DNA from: Loigolactobacillus backii
GTDB taxonomy: Bacteria; Bacillota; Bacilli; Lactobacillales; Lactobacillaceae
Length of the DNA: 64,000 bases
Assembly (NCBI RefSeq): GCF_003946275.1
Contig: NZ_RHNQ01000001.1
Span: 1 to 64,000 of the forward strand
Direction: 5' to 3'
Numbering within the stretch: position 1 is the stretch's first letter; each line of letters opens with the position of its first letter. Both the position numbers and the translations under genes were made by a program. The notes under the pieces are model-generated. The model saw only the letters and a program-made list of their open reading frames with translations. It was not told the DNA's origin and did not search any database. Shown in pieces: positions 9,052 through 18,465 of the stretch.

Positions 9052-9860
9052 TCACCTTTTCGCCCCTTTTTTCGTCGTTCACCAGTGACAAACATAATAA
9101 TGACCATTGCAACAATTAAAACAACCCCAATTGTGGAACCCATCCCCCAGTTCTGTGTTACTAAAAAATGCTCCTCAATTGCTGTCCCTAGCGTGATCAC
9201 CTTATTACCGCCGATTAAACGCGTTAGCATGAATAGCGATAACGAAGGAATGAAAACGGCCTGGACGCCGGCCTTAACACCGTTTATCGTTAAAGGAAAA
9301 ATCACCTTACTAAAGGTTTGCCAATTAGTCGCACCTAAATCACGACTGGCATTAACGAAGGATGGGTTCAGCTCATCAATAGCGTTAAAAATTGGTAAGA
9401 TCATAAACGGAATTTCAATGTAGGCCGCAACAAAAATAAAACTAGCGTTGGTAAATAACAGTTGCTGGGGGCCAATCCCAACAAAGGTAAGAAAATGATT
9501 CACCGACCCATTTTGACTGAGAATCCCAATAAACGCGTAGGCTTTCAATAACAAATTAATCCAGGTTGGTAAAATAATCAGCAACAACCACAATTGCTTA
9601 TTTTTAGTTTGATTTAGCCAATAGGCCGTTGGGTAACTGATCAATAGCGTTAACAACGTGATCAATAGTGCGTACCAAATCGAATTAAGCGTCATTTTAA
9701 GGTAGGTCCCCGAACCAAAGTAGGCTTGATAGTTAGCAAGCGTTAAATGGCCACTAATATCAAAAAATGATTGGTAAACAATCAGGACTAACGGCGCAAT
9801 TACAAAAAGAACGATCCAAAGAATGTATAAGAAGCTATAAGCCGGATTAAAACGTTTCAT
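9048..9860 (-). CDS. potB: spermidine/putrescine ABC transporter permease
   Basis: PotB is the second membrane subunit of the importer. It has 270 residues with about six membrane segments and the conserved cytoplasmic loop [20 protein letters not shown] that contacts PotA. It overlaps potA upstream and potC downstream by 4 bp each. Length and motifs match the family. Confidence 0.95.
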   Translation of the reverse strand: MKRFNPAYSFLYILWIVLFVIAPLVLIVYQSFFDISGHLTLANYQAYFGSGTYLKMTLNSIWYALLITLLTLLISYPTAYWLNQTKNKQLWLLLIILPTWINLLLKAYAFIGILSQNGSVNHFLTFVGIGPQQLLFTNASFIFVAAYIEIPFMILPIFNAIDELNPSFVNASRDLGATNWQTFSKVIFPLTINGVKAGVQAVFIPSLSLFMLTRLIGGNKVITLGTAIEEHFLVTQNWGMGSTIGVVLIVAMVIIMFVTGERRKKGRKGE

Positions 9861-10951
9861 TCTTCTTCACCTTCATAAGTCTCAAGCCGCGCGTCAAATT
9901 CTTCTTCTGATTCACCAAAACGCATAACGTGCACATCCTCTGGCCCAAAACTAATCCCCACCTTTTGTCCAATGGTGGCCTTATGCACGGCGTGAATGAG
10001 CCACTGATTATTTGCGCTGTCATGACTCATAATTTCGTAAATATTTCCCCGGAAAACTTGCGTATCTACCGTCACAGTGAGCTTCCCCTTGGTTACATCC
10101 GTTAAAACTAAGTCCTCAGGGCGTAGCACAATTTCAACGGGCTCGTCTGGTCGCATTCCCGCATCCGCACACTCAAACTCCTTACCAACAAAAGAAACTA
10201 AGTAATCCTTGACCATTTTTCCTTTGACGATGTTACTTTCCCCAATAAAATCCGCAACAAAATGATTAATTGGTTCATCGTAGATATCCACTGGATTACC
10301 TTGCTGCAAAATCTTGCCATTATTCATTACAAAAATTTCATCACTCATCGCCAGTGCCTCACCCTGATCATGGGTCACAAATAAAAAAGTAATGCCTAAT
10401 CTACGCTGTAATTGGCGTAATTCAACTTGCATTGCTGTTCGCAGCTTGGCGTCTAAGGCGGATAATGGTTCGTCCAACAACAAAACTTCTGGCTCGTTAA
10501 CAATGGCCCGGGCAATCGCAACCCGTTGTTGCTGACCACCAGATAACTCGGCAATCTCGCGATCATCATAGCCCGTTAGTTGAACTAGACGTAATGCTTC
10601 AAGCACACGTTGGCGAATTTCTGCTTTAGGAACTTTTCGTAAACTAAGACCAAAAGCAACATTATCAAAAACATTTAGATGGGGAAAAAGTGCGTAGTCT
10701 TGAAATACTGTATTAACTTTACGTTTATTTGCGGGTAAGTTATTAATCTTTTGCCCTTTGAATTTGATTTCACCACTCGTTGCGCTTGTAAAGCCGGCTA
10801 GGATTCTAAGAATAGTTGTTTTACCGCAACCAGAAGGCCCTAGCAAAGTATAAAATTTGCCTTGTTCTAATTCAAAATTAATATCATTTAAGGCAATTGT
10901 GTCACCATAACGCTTATCAACGGCTTCAAAACTAATAATTGTATTTGCCAA
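9857..10951 (-). CDS. potA: spermidine/putrescine ABC transporter, ATP-binding protein
   Basis: PotA drives polyamine import. The 364-residue protein has Walker A GPSGCGKT (38-45), the signature LSGGQ (136-140), Walker B LLLDEP (157-162), and a C-terminal TOBE-type domain of about 120 residues, as usual for PotA. The start is a TTG with AAGGAG nine bases upstream. It is first in the potABCD operon. A TATAAT box with a weak -35 lies at 11013-11018 on the minus strand, back to back with the promoter of the divergent reductase gene. Confidence 0.95.
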   Translation of the reverse strand: MANTIISFEAVDKRYGDTIALNDINFELEQGKFYTLLGPSGCGKTTILRILAGFTSATSGEIKFKGQKINNLPANKRKVNTVFQDYALFPHLNVFDNVAFGLSLRKVPKAEIRQRVLEALRLVQLTGYDDREIAELSGGQQQRVAIARAIVNEPEVLLLDEPLSALDAKLRTAMQVELRQLQRRLGITFLFVTHDQGEALAMSDEIFVMNNGKILQQGNPVDIYDEPINHFVADFIGESNIVKGKMVKDYLVSFVGKEFECADAGMRPDEPVEIVLRPEDLVLTDVTKGKLTVTVDTQVFRGNIYEIMSHDSANNQWLIHAVHKATIGQKVGISFGPEDVHVMRFGESEEEFDARLETYEGEEE

Positions 10952-11012
10952 CGCACATTGCTCCTTTTTAGTTAAATTATTCGCTTTTAAGTTTAATTCA
11001 CAGCACCCCCAA

Positions 11013-11041
11013 TTATATCGGACAAAATGCTTTTTTTAAAC
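11013..11041 (-). promoter_or_regulatory. candidate promoter of potABCD
   Basis: Minus strand -10 TATAAT (11013-11018), 17-bp spacer and a weak -35 TTTAAA (about 11036-11041). It lies about 60 bp upstream of the potA start. Confidence 0.5.
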
Positions 11042-11052
11042 CTTTTCCGTAC

Positions 11053-11082
11053 TTGTTTTACTGTTGTGAAATGGCTTACAAT
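11053..11082 (+). promoter_or_regulatory. candidate promoter of the YhdH-type reductase
   Basis: A -35 TTGTTT (11053-11058), an 18-bp spacer and -10 TACAAT (11077-11082) lie 35 bp before the start codon. Confidence 0.55.
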
Positions 11083-11116
11083 AATAAGAAAGTAAATTCA
11101 CTTTGGAGGGAAGCAC

Positions 11117-12115
11117 ATGACTGACTACCAGGCTTTAGAACTCACACAAGAAGCGGACACGATTATCCCGCAATTTACTACCCGGACGCTACAACCACTT
11201 GAAAGTGGTCAGGTCCAAATTAAGGTCGACTATTCCAGTATCAATTTTAAAGACGCCCTAACGCTTAACGCAAAAAGTGGCGTTCTTCACCATTACCCCC
11301 AAATTCCCGGCATTGATGCTGCAGGCGTGATTGTTAACAGTGCTTCCACTAAATTATTGCCTGGAACCGCCGTGGTTGTGACTGGTTTTGGTCTGGGTAT
11401 TAATCATCCTGGTGGCTTTGCCGAATACATTACCGTTCCCGAAAGTTGGGTGGTTCCTTTGTCCAACGGCTTAACAACCAAACAGGCCATGTTTTTTGGG
11501 ACCGCGGGCTTTACGGCGGCGCTATCCATTTTGACCCTGCGCCAGCACAGTTCAATGCTAAATCCACAAGCACCACTGCTTGTCACTGGTACTACCGGCG
11601 GCGTTGGCGGTCTAGCACTCATGATGCTTCACCAATTGGGCTACCAAGATCTCACTGCGGTCACCCGCCAACCACAACAGCAATCATATTTAGAACAACT
11701 TGGCGCAACTCAAGTAATTAATCCTGCTGAGCTAATTAATGATCAAAAACGACCGTTACTTAAACAACAATACACTGGTGTTGTTGACGCAGTTGGTGGC
11801 AGCCTTTTAAATAATTTACTTCCGCAAATCAGCTACACCGGTGCCGTCGCCTTATCTGGCAACGCCGCTGGCATTCAATTGGCCGCCACCACTTTGCCCT
11901 TTATTCTTCGCGGAATCACTCTGTACGGTATTGACTCAGTCAATGTTCCCATAAAACAACGACCAGTAATTTGGCAACATTTGGCCACTGATTTTTGGCC
12001 AACCAATTTAACCGATTTCAAAGTAAGAACTGTTCTATTCAAAGATTTAGGATTATTCCTACCAACTTACTTACAATCACCTCGCCAGGGCCGCGTGATT
12101 GTAAAGATCTCCTAG
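11117..12115 (+). CDS. YhdH/YhfP-family quinone oxidoreductase (acrylyl-CoA reductase-like)
   Basis: This 332-residue protein is a zinc-free medium-chain dehydrogenase/reductase. It shows the N-terminal GroES-like domain with the family phrase SSINFKDALTLN, then an NADPH-binding Rossmann fold with TGTTGGVGGLALMML. Relatives reduce alpha,beta-unsaturated carbonyls such as acrylyl-CoA or quinones with NADPH. The real substrate here is unknown. The ATG has GGAGGG upstream. It is a single gene, divergent from potABCD, and its stop codon abuts a family B repeat. Confidence 0.85.
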   Translation: MTDYQALELTQEADTIIPQFTTRTLQPLESGQVQIKVDYSSINFKDALTLNAKSGVLHHYPQIPGIDAAGVIVNSASTKLLPGTAVVVTGFGLGINHPGGFAEYITVPESWVVPLSNGLTTKQAMFFGTAGFTAALSILTLRQHSSMLNPQAPLLVTGTTGGVGGLALMMLHQLGYQDLTAVTRQPQQQSYLEQLGATQVINPAELINDQKRPLLKQQYTGVVDAVGGSLLNNLLPQISYTGAVALSGNAAGIQLAATTLPFILRGITLYGIDSVNVPIKQRPVIWQHLATDFWPTNLTDFKVRTVLFKDLGLFLPTYLQSPRQGRVIVKIS

Positions 12116-12165
12116 TGGCGTGTTGGAAAAAGCGTTTAGATTCCTGCAGTTACAATGCATCAACT
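12113..12165 (+). repeat. family B repeat fragment B1
   Basis: GTGGCGTGTTGGAAAAAGCG followed by GATTCCTGCAGTTACAATG resembles the head of copy B3 at 21289. It begins at the reductase stop codon. No clear right end is found; this is a degenerate or truncated copy. Confidence 0.4.
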
Positions 12166-12272
12166 GAGTATCATTTGAAACAAACAAGGGACCAAACAAT
12201 AATCACTTTTGGCCAACTACAGTCATGAAATAACGGCAGTAGTCCTAATTAATGATTATTGCTTGGCCCTTT

Positions 12273-14426
12273 TTAATTATCCTCAACATTATCAGCTAGC
12301 AGTAGTGCGTTTTCTGAATAATTAACGTACTGCCGCAACTTGGCAGCTAACTGCCACGAAATATACCGCTCCTCCAGCATATTTTGGATTCCGGTTCGCT
12401 CTGCAGCTAAGGCCTTCAAACGTAGTTCACGCATCTGCCGATCATACGTTACGCGTGGCGAATGGCCTTGAGCGTGATTCATCTGTTTAATTTGCTCAAT
12501 TTGGTTACGATAGTTAACAATAATCTGGTAAATAAGTTGCCGATTATACCGGTGTTTTTTAGCCGCCGTTGTTTTCAAAAAGGTAGAGAGTGCCTTGATG
12601 CCACCCTTTGCACACTCTTTTTCAACGTATAAACGTTCATTATAGAAGGGGCCTTTTTGCCGGTGTGCAATAACCTGATACCGCAACCGATTTAAGTTAT
12701 GCCGAAGATGGCCTATTTGAACTAAGATATGGGAACCATTTAATTGTTTGGGTAAATTAATTAACATTTGTCGCCGCCGAGCCAGATTCTTTTGAAAATA
12801 TGAGTAGGTTCTCCCCTGAATTTTACCCTCTTGCCATAATTGATCTAACACTTGGGCTTCACCATTCAAACCAACTTGGCGAAGTTTTAGTTCATCTTCT
12901 AGAAAAGGAACTAATTGTTCTTCTGTTCGATTAGCAACTTGAAGTTGGCGGATCATCTCTTGGTATTCCGAAATAAGGTCATAGACTGCCCGTTGATTTG
13001 ACGTATGCCGCTCACTTTCTATTCGTCTCACGGCCAATTGCATCGTATAAATTCTTGCCTTAACCTCTGGTAATTCTTTCTCAGAGGGCTTCTCCACCAT
13101 TCCTTGGGCCATATTTTCCTGTGATTGTAACTCGTCATCCCCACCTAAATCACTACCACGAGTCATGATTGAAACTTTGCTTTTGGTAATTAGTGGGATA
13201 AAAATAACCGCCATCAACAGGCTTAAAATAATAACCCCCGCCGCAATAAAAAGCATAATGGAGCGTTCAGGAAATGGTGCCCCAGAAGCAACATAATAAG
13301 GTACTGATAATACACCGGCCATTGTGATCGCACCACGAACACCGGACAATCCAGAGAGTAGTGCAACGCCAATACTTGGTCGAACATCGTCTTTGGATGG
13401 ATTAAGGTAGTGGAAGAGCATATTACCTAGTGTCCAAATAACCCGTAATGCGAAAATCGCCAGCCAAACTAAAATAACGTCTAAGATTGCTACTGGCGTA
13501 CTATCATTAGGATTGCGAATAGTTTGCGTCATTGCAACCGGCAATTCAATGCCAAGTATGATGAAGACAACCCCGTTTAATAAATAAATAGCAATATCCC
13601 AAGTTCTTTCTGTGACAATTTTTAATTCCGGCAAATAACCTGCATAATTTTGATTAGAAAAATTATAGACAATCCCCGCTGCCACAACGGCAATAACCCC
13701 AGATGCATGGGCACCTTCTTCGGCCACTAAATAAATAATAAACGGTGTAACCAACTGTAAAACAGTATGTAAAACAACATCACTTATTCCCTGCTGCAGT
13801 AAAAAGGCCTGCAGTCCCCGAATTAAATACATCAGGGCAACCCCAACCACTGCACCAACTAGCGCAATGTAGAAAAAATCAGTTGTTGCGTGCTGCCATG
13901 AAAACAAACCGGTAACAGTTGCGGCAATTCCGTACTTAAACCCAATCAGGCCACTGGCATCATTTATAAGACTCTCACCGCTAACTAAATGCAGCACACC
14001 ATCCGGTAATTTGGCCTGACTTGAAATCGATTGTACGGCCACTGGGTCAGTTGGTGAGATAATAGCCGCCAACGCAAAACTAGCTGCCAGTGGTAGATCA
14101 GGTACCAGCCAGTGGATAACATAACCACCTACTATGGTTGTCGCCAAAACAAGAAAAATGGCGTTTGCAATAATCGGCCCGCGTAAGGCCCATAACTCGG
14201 CCTTGGGAAAATGGCGGCCATCATTAAATAGCAGTGGTGCTATGAATAGCAGCATAAACCAATCCGTTCGCAAAGGAATTTGAACTTTAAAGGCCAAGGC
14301 CAACAATAGACCTAGCGCAATTTGCAATAAACTTACAGGAAGAAAGGTTAAGTAATGGCTAATAATATTTGATACAAGGACAAGGCAGATTAAAATAATT
14401 ATTGCTTCTAACATTGTCATTGTCAT
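12273..14426 (-). CDS. CPA1-family sodium/proton antiporter
   Basis: This 717-residue protein has an N-terminal membrane domain of about 12 segments (to about residue 420), with SPTDPVAV and the ND motif in GESLINDASGLI typical of NhaP/YjcE-type CPA1 exchangers. A cytoplasmic C-terminal region of about 290 residues is charged and helical. The family exchanges Na+ or K+ for protons across the membrane. The start (first of three Met codons in MTMTM) has AAGGAGGAA at good spacing. It lies just downstream of murB on the same strand with a hairpin between. Confidence 0.88.
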   Translation of the reverse strand: MTMTMLEAIIILICLVLVSNIISHYLTFLPVSLLQIALGLLLALAFKVQIPLRTDWFMLLFIAPLLFNDGRHFPKAELWALRGPIIANAIFLVLATTIVGGYVIHWLVPDLPLAASFALAAIISPTDPVAVQSISSQAKLPDGVLHLVSGESLINDASGLIGFKYGIAATVTGLFSWQHATTDFFYIALVGAVVGVALMYLIRGLQAFLLQQGISDVVLHTVLQLVTPFIIYLVAEEGAHASGVIAVVAAGIVYNFSNQNYAGYLPELKIVTERTWDIAIYLLNGVVFIILGIELPVAMTQTIRNPNDSTPVAILDVILVWLAIFALRVIWTLGNMLFHYLNPSKDDVRPSIGVALLSGLSGVRGAITMAGVLSVPYYVASGAPFPERSIMLFIAAGVIILSLLMAVIFIPLITKSKVSIMTRGSDLGGDDELQSQENMAQGMVEKPSEKELPEVKARIYTMQLAVRRIESERHTSNQRAVYDLISEYQEMIRQLQVANRTEEQLVPFLEDELKLRQVGLNGEAQVLDQLWQEGKIQGRTYSYFQKNLARRRQMLINLPKQLNGSHILVQIGHLRHNLNRLRYQVIAHRQKGPFYNERLYVEKECAKGGIKALSTFLKTTAAKKHRYNRQLIYQIIVNYRNQIEQIKQMNHAQGHSPRVTYDRQMRELRLKALAAERTGIQNMLEERYISWQLAAKLRQYVNYSENALLLADNVEDN

Positions 14427-14455
14427 TACGCAATTTCCTCCTTTTTAATAATAAA

Positions 14456-14480
14456 TGGTCGACCCAAAAAGAGTCGACCA
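14456..14480 (-). terminator. hairpin between murB and the antiporter gene
   Basis: A perfect 8-bp stem TGGTCGAC/GTCGACCA with a 9-nt loop is followed on the minus strand by TTTATTATT. The tail is short on T, so it may be a weak terminator or a processing hairpin. Confidence 0.5.
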
Positions 14481-14485
14481 CGTCG

Positions 14486-15418
14486 TTAGTTTTTTGATTC
14501 AGGATCTTCACCAATAATCCGTACTTCAGGTTCCAGTTGAACCCCAGATTTTTCTAAAACTGTTTTCTGAACAAAGTGAATTAAATCAATATAATTAGTC
14601 GCGGTCCCATGGGCAACATTTACCATAAAGCCAGCGTGCTTAGTTGAAACCTGAATGCCACCAATTTGTTTACCTTGTAGCCCAGCTTCATGAATCAATT
14701 TACCAGTAAAATAACCGGTTGGTCGCTTGAAGACACTTCCACAAGAGGGGTACTCTAAAGGTTGCTTAGACGCTCGTAACGCATTTAATTCGTCCATTCG
14801 TGCCTTAATCTTAACCGGGTCACCCTTTTTTAGTTGAAACTGTGCTTCTAGCACAATTCCTTGATTCTCCTGAACAAGACTGTGACGATAGCTAAAATGA
14901 AGCTCGCGGCCGCTGAACTTCTGTACTTGGCCATTTGGTAACAACAACGTCATCGCACTAACAACTTCACTCATCTCACCATCGTAAGCGCCAGCATTCA
15001 TGAACATTGCGCCACCAATACTACCGGGAATGCCCGCCGCAAATTCTAAGCCAGTTAGGCCACCCTGCCAAGCAGCGATTGTTGTATCAATAATCTTGGC
15101 ACCGGCTTGCACAATGATTTCTTTACCAACTACCTGAATTCGATGCATTTTAGTCAGAATAAGGACTAGCCCACGAATACCGCCATCCTTCACGATTAAA
15201 TTACTGGCATTACCTAAAATTGTAAGTGGTAATTGTTGCTCACGGGCGTAATTAACTAAATCAGTTGTTTCAGCGATTGTCTTTGGAAAGGCCAGGTAAT
15301 CTGCCGGCCCACCAGTTTTTGTATACGTATAATGACTTAAAGGTTCATTTAATTTAATATCAGTTTTCGAAAATTTTTGTTGGATCGTCAAAACATCATT
15401 TAACATACTTTGTGCCAT
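14486..15418 (-). CDS. murB: UDP-N-acetylmuramate dehydrogenase
   Basis: MurB reduces UDP-GlcNAc-enolpyruvate to UDP-MurNAc using FAD and NADPH, an early step of peptidoglycan synthesis. The 310-residue protein fits the type IIb family. It has the FAD-binding region with [37 protein letters not shown], and the substrate loop with SYRHS and [10 protein letters not shown]. The annotated ATG sits directly on the GAAAGGA ribosome site, so the ATG four codons later (15406) is an equally possible start. Confidence 0.95.
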   Translation of the reverse strand: MAQSMLNDVLTIQQKFSKTDIKLNEPLSHYTYTKTGGPADYLAFPKTIAETTDLVNYAREQQLPLTILGNASNLIVKDGGIRGLVLILTKMHRIQVVGKEIIVQAGAKIIDTTIAAWQGGLTGLEFAAGIPGSIGGAMFMNAGAYDGEMSEVVSAMTLLLPNGQVQKFSGRELHFSYRHSLVQENQGIVLEAQFQLKKGDPVKIKARMDELNALRASKQPLEYPSCGSVFKRPTGYFTGKLIHEAGLQGKQIGGIQVSTKHAGFMVNVAHGTATNYIDLIHFVQKTVLEKSGVQLEPEVRIIGEDPESKN

Positions 15419-15499
15419 TCCTTTCGGAAATTTATTCTTGTTATTATTTTAGCATGAACATTACTAGATTAACAGCTAGCAACTTCTAGGTAACCTGCT

Positions 15500-15528
15500 T
15501 TGTCTTTTGGCCAATTGTTTTGTAAAAT
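15500..15528 (+). promoter_or_regulatory. candidate promoter of exoA
   Basis: -35 TTGTCT (15500-15505), 17-bp spacer and -10 TAAAAT (15523-15528), ending 63 bp before the exoA ATG. Confidence 0.5.
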
Positions 15529-15591
15529 GGAGAAGAAATCACTGTCCTAACTTCAATAAATAAAACTGTACGGTCAACTGGAGGAACTAAA

Positions 15592-16344
15592 ATGAAATTT
15601 ATTTCGTGGAACGTTAATGGCTTGCGGGCCATTCTTAAAAAGAATTTTATGGACGTCTTTGAAGAACAAGATGCCGATTTCTTTTGTGTTCAAGAAACAA
15701 AACTACAAGCGGGTCAAGTTGATCTTGAGCTGCCTGGCTACCACCAATATTGGAATTACGCAGATCGCAAGGGCTATTCAGGTACTGCCATTTTCACTAA
15801 ACATGAACCTTTGACGGTTCGTTACGGAATGGACATCGATGAACACGACCATGAAGGCCGTTTAATCACGCTAGAATACCCTGATTTTTACGTGGTTACT
15901 TGCTACACACCCAATTCCCAAACTAAATTAAAACGATTAGATTACCGGATGCGTTGGGATACGGCCTTTCGCAATTACGTCACTGAACTTTATAAAGTTA
16001 AATCAGTGATTTTCTGTGGTGATTTAAATGTTGCTCACGAGGCAATTGATTTAAAAAATGATCAGTCTAATCATCATAATGCAGGCTTTTCAGACGAAGA
16101 ACGAGAACAGTTTACACAGCTATTAAAGGCTGGTTTCACCGACAGTTTTCGTTACTTTTACCCTGATCAAACTGGCAGCTATTCTTGGTGGAGCTACCGC
16201 TTTAACGCCCGGGCAAACAATGCTGGTTGGCGAATTGACTACTTTGTAACCTCCAATGACCTACAACCTAAATTAACGCGGGCGAGCATCTTAAACGATA
16301 TTATGGGCTCTGATCATTGCCCAGTAGTATTAGAAACCAACTAA
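15592..16344 (+). CDS. exoA: exodeoxyribonuclease III / AP endonuclease
   Basis: This Xth-family enzyme cuts DNA at abasic sites and degrades 3' ends in base excision repair. The 250-residue protein has all family blocks: MKFISWNVNGLRA at the N-terminus, QETKLQ with the metal-binding Glu35, GDLNVAHEAIDL with the catalytic Asp/Asn, and GSDHCPVVLE at the C-terminus with the catalytic Asp-His. GGAGG precedes the ATG. The following exonuclease gene starts 41 bases later on the same strand. Confidence 0.96.
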   Translation: MKFISWNVNGLRAILKKNFMDVFEEQDADFFCVQETKLQAGQVDLELPGYHQYWNYADRKGYSGTAIFTKHEPLTVRYGMDIDEHDHEGRLITLEYPDFYVVTCYTPNSQTKLKRLDYRMRWDTAFRNYVTELYKVKSVIFCGDLNVAHEAIDLKNDQSNHHNAGFSDEEREQFTQLLKAGFTDSFRYFYPDQTGSYSWWSYRFNARANNAGWRIDYFVTSNDLQPKLTRASILNDIMGSDHCPVVLETN

Positions 16345-16385
16345 CGACATCTAAATTTTTAACAATTAAGAAAGCGGGTAAATCA

Positions 16386-16922
16386 ATGAACTTTGTTGCA
16401 ATGGATTTTGAAACTGCGAACAGCAAACGCTATAGTGCCTGTTCAATCGCGCTTACAATTGTTCGTGATAGTCAGGTAGTTGATGAATTTTACTCACTAA
16501 TTAAACCTGATACGCCGTTTAGCCGGCGTAATGAAAAAATTCACGGCATTCATACGGCTGACGTTAGTACCGCACCGGATTTTCCAGCTGTTTGGCCGCA
16601 TATGGCACCTTTTTTCCAGCGAAACCGATTAGTTGTCGCGCATAACGCTAATTTTGATATTGGGGTTCTCCGCAGCTGTCTAGAGCACTACCAATTACAG
16701 CAACCTGAGTACTTAGCGCTAGATACGGTAAAAACAAGTCGCCAATTCTTCCCTGAATTTCCTAATCACAAGCTGGATACCGTTTGCCGTGAGTTAGAAA
16801 TTGATTTATACCATCACCACAACGCATTAGATGACAGCCTAGCTTGTGCTAATATTTTGCTTTGTGAAGCCAATCAATTTGGTACCGCCCCATTACAAAA
16901 ATTAGTTAAGGTCATCGCTTAG
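16386..16922 (+). CDS. small DnaQ-like 3'-5' exonuclease
   Basis: This 178-residue protein is a stand-alone DEDDh exonuclease domain. Visible motifs are FETA near the N-terminus with the Asp-x-Glu pair (MDFE, ExoI), AHNANFDIGVL (ExoII), and HHHNALDDSLACA (ExoIIIepsilon with His and Asp). An upstream in-frame start at 16317 lies inside exoA and has no ribosome site, whereas the ATG at 16386 directly opens the fold, so the shorter form is chosen. Such proteins resemble the epsilon proofreading subunit, but here the gene is free-standing beside exoA, suggesting a repair role. Confidence 0.88.
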   Translation: MNFVAMDFETANSKRYSACSIALTIVRDSQVVDEFYSLIKPDTPFSRRNEKIHGIHTADVSTAPDFPAVWPHMAPFFQRNRLVVAHNANFDIGVLRSCLEHYQLQQPEYLALDTVKTSRQFFPEFPNHKLDTVCRELEIDLYHHHNALDDSLACANILLCEANQFGTAPLQKLVKVIA

Positions 16923-16956
16923 TGAAGCAAATGCTTTGCTTAATAACCTTTCAACC

Positions 16957-17002
16957 AAAAATAGTAGCCCTGCCAAAAATTTTGACAGGAGCTACTATTT
17001 TT
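16957..17002 (+). terminator. bidirectional terminator after the exonuclease gene
   Basis: Arms AAAAATAGTAGC/GCTACTATTTTT with an inner CCTG/CAGG extension; T-rich on both sides. It separates the plus-strand exonuclease gene from the minus-strand GNAT gene. Confidence 0.85.
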
Positions 17003-17084
17003 CTTTTCCAAACGTTTCAGTCCCAAAAAATTCCAACTAAAAATCTAGCCCAAGCAATAACCTTGAACAGAAGTACTGCTTAAA

Positions 17085-17606
17085 CTAGTTGATCATCTTC
17101 GCCATCAATAATACTTGTAGAAAACCAGCCTGCTCATCATGAAAACCCCGCTCAAGCTTTCCTTCTACCTGAAAATCGAATTTTTGGTAAAGGTGAATTG
17201 CCCGCTCATTACGTGCCTGAACGGTCAGTTCTAAGCGGCGTAAGATTGATTCTTTTTCCGCCCAACTAATTAACTCCGCCATCATTGCACTTCCCAGGCC
17301 TAGGCCCCAATACGCTTGTAAAATGGAAATACCTAATTCACCAATGTGTTGAATTTGCGCCTCTTGTCCAGCAATCACTCGTGCAATTCCGATAATCTGC
17401 TTCCCAGCAAGTGCCACGAGCAGTGTGTTATTGGTTGACGCGTAAATATCGGCCAGTTGTTCTTGCTCAAACGCTTCTGTCATACCATCATTATTACCAT
17501 CCACTAACAAATAAGAAGTCTCTTGCCCCAATTTGGCCATTACCTTCATTATTTCGGCCGCATCCGTCGGAATTGCCTGCCGAATGGTTACTTCCTCATC
17601 ACTCAT
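17085..17606 (-). CDS. GNAT-family N-acetyltransferase
   Basis: This 173-residue protein shows the GNAT fold: a beta strand with VTIRQAIPTDAAEIMKVM, the acetyl-CoA loop region GLGLGSAMMAELISWA, and the C-terminal ELTVQARNERAIHLYQKFDF typical of RimI/Pat-like members. The target is unknown. The start at 17606 is preceded by AGGAG at 7 nt and overlaps the tsaE stop by 8 bp. A longer start at 17633 lacks a ribosome site. Coupling to tsaE is likely. Confidence 0.85.
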   Translation of the reverse strand: MSDEEVTIRQAIPTDAAEIMKVMAKLGQETSYLLVDGNNDGMTEAFEQEQLADIYASTNNTLLVALAGKQIIGIARVIAGQEAQIQHIGELGISILQAYWGLGLGSAMMAELISWAEKESILRRLELTVQARNERAIHLYQKFDFQVEGKLERGFHDEQAGFLQVLLMAKMIN

Positions 17607-18075
17607 GACGATACTCCTGAGCCAATGAATCAACTACCCGTTGGCTTTGTTCACCATGCGCTTCAAATAATAAACGACGCCAATCATCATGGTGTGGATC
17701 TTTAGTAAATTTAATCAACAAGTAATCCGTTGGCCATAGATCCTGAATAAACTGCGGCCATTCAACAACACTCACACCATCACCAGTAAAATATTCCTCT
17801 AGTCCAAGTTCATCACCGCCGCCATCTTCTAGTCGGTAAACATCCATATGGTAAAGCGGCAAGCGGCCTTCCTTATATTCACGAATCAAGGTAAACGTAG
17901 GACTCTTAACGTAACGTTTAATACCCAGTGCCTGCGCAATTCCTTTTGTGAAAGTTGTTTTGCCAGCACCTAAGTCCCCTTCCAAAAGAAGCACACTTCC
18001 AGCCTGCAGCAATTGACCTAGCTTGTTTGCTAATTGCTTGGTTTCCTGATCGTTTCTTACCTTTACCGTTAGCAT
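17599..18075 (-). CDS. tsaE: tRNA threonylcarbamoyladenosine biosynthesis ATPase
   Basis: TsaE works with TsaB and TsaD to add threonylcarbamoyl to A37 of ANN-decoding tRNAs. The 158-residue protein has Walker A GDLGAGKT (33-40), the family block SPTFTLIREY, and HMDVYRLE followed by a VEWPQ motif. It is full length. It overlaps the downstream GNAT gene, a frequent arrangement next to RimI-like acetyltransferases. Confidence 0.95.
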   Translation of the reverse strand: MLTVKVRNDQETKQLANKLGQLLQAGSVLLLEGDLGAGKTTFTKGIAQALGIKRYVKSPTFTLIREYKEGRLPLYHMDVYRLEDGGGDELGLEEYFTGDGVSVVEWPQFIQDLWPTDYLLIKFTKDPHHDDWRRLLFEAHGEQSQRVVDSLAQEYRHE

Positions 18076-18119
18076 GATTTCACCCTCACTTAACTAATTA
18101 GGTTTATTATACCAAAATA

Positions 18120-18300
18120 GGCGGGAGTGGGACAGAAGTCAGTTTTGGGTTTACTACGTCACGTAGGCCAACCCAATCACCGTGCTATGGTTATTGGGTT
18201 AGCTACAGTTAGGTATGTAAACCCATACTTTCAGCAAACGTTCTAGAGTAATGATCGGAAATAATAAGAGGCCAGGAAAAAATTCCTGACCTCTTACATT
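18120..18300 (-). repeat. family A repeat copy A2, near full length
   Basis: Read on the minus strand it has the head hairpin AAGAGGTCAGGAA/TTCCTGGCCTCTT followed by TTATT, the block ACTCTAGAACG, and an inner palindrome around GGTTATTGGGTT. The tail is AAACCCAAAACTGACTTCTGTCCCACT. The order matches copy A4 at 28857. Confidence 0.75.
18266..18295 (-). terminator. terminator of pta supplied by repeat A2
   Basis: 13-base arms with two mismatch or wobble positions around a 4-nt loop, followed by TTATTATTTCC on the minus strand. It is the first such structure downstream of pta. Confidence 0.65.
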
Positions 18301-18416
18301 GGATTTATTTTAATTATAATGAAAGATTTAAAAAATATTTGACTTCTGATCAACAAAACTTTGGTCAGGATTGGTAAATACGCTTATTATATTTCTCTGA
18401 CCAATTTGGTGAAAAC

Positions 18417-18463
18417 GTGTTTGCAAAAGCAGATTATGGCGTATAACTACTTTTTCAAACATT
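18417..18463 (+). repeat. short family B repeat B2
   Basis: GTGTTTGCAAAAGCAG on the left and TACTTTTTCAAACAT on the right form imperfect inverted ends around about 16 nt. It matches the ends of copy B3 and abuts the pta stop codon. Confidence 0.55.
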
Positions 18464-18465
18464 CC

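Larger units (their letters stand above)
18076..18465. other. intergenic region made of repeats
   Basis: No gene. Bases 18120-18300 are a nearly full family A repeat in minus orientation, whose head hairpin (18266-18295) can end pta transcription. Bases 18361-18404 carry an 8-bp inverted repeat TTGGTCAG/CTGACCAA. Bases 18417-18463 are a short family B repeat that ends at the pta stop codon. Confidence 0.75.

Noticed and set aside
16317-16385. Longer start for the small exonuclease
   Set aside because: The extra residues are encoded within exoA in another frame, no ribosome site precedes them, and the exonuclease fold begins at the later ATG.
18405-18420. cre-like word TGAAAACGTG at 18410
   Set aside because: It lies in a family B repeat downstream of pta and breaks the consensus at a conserved T.
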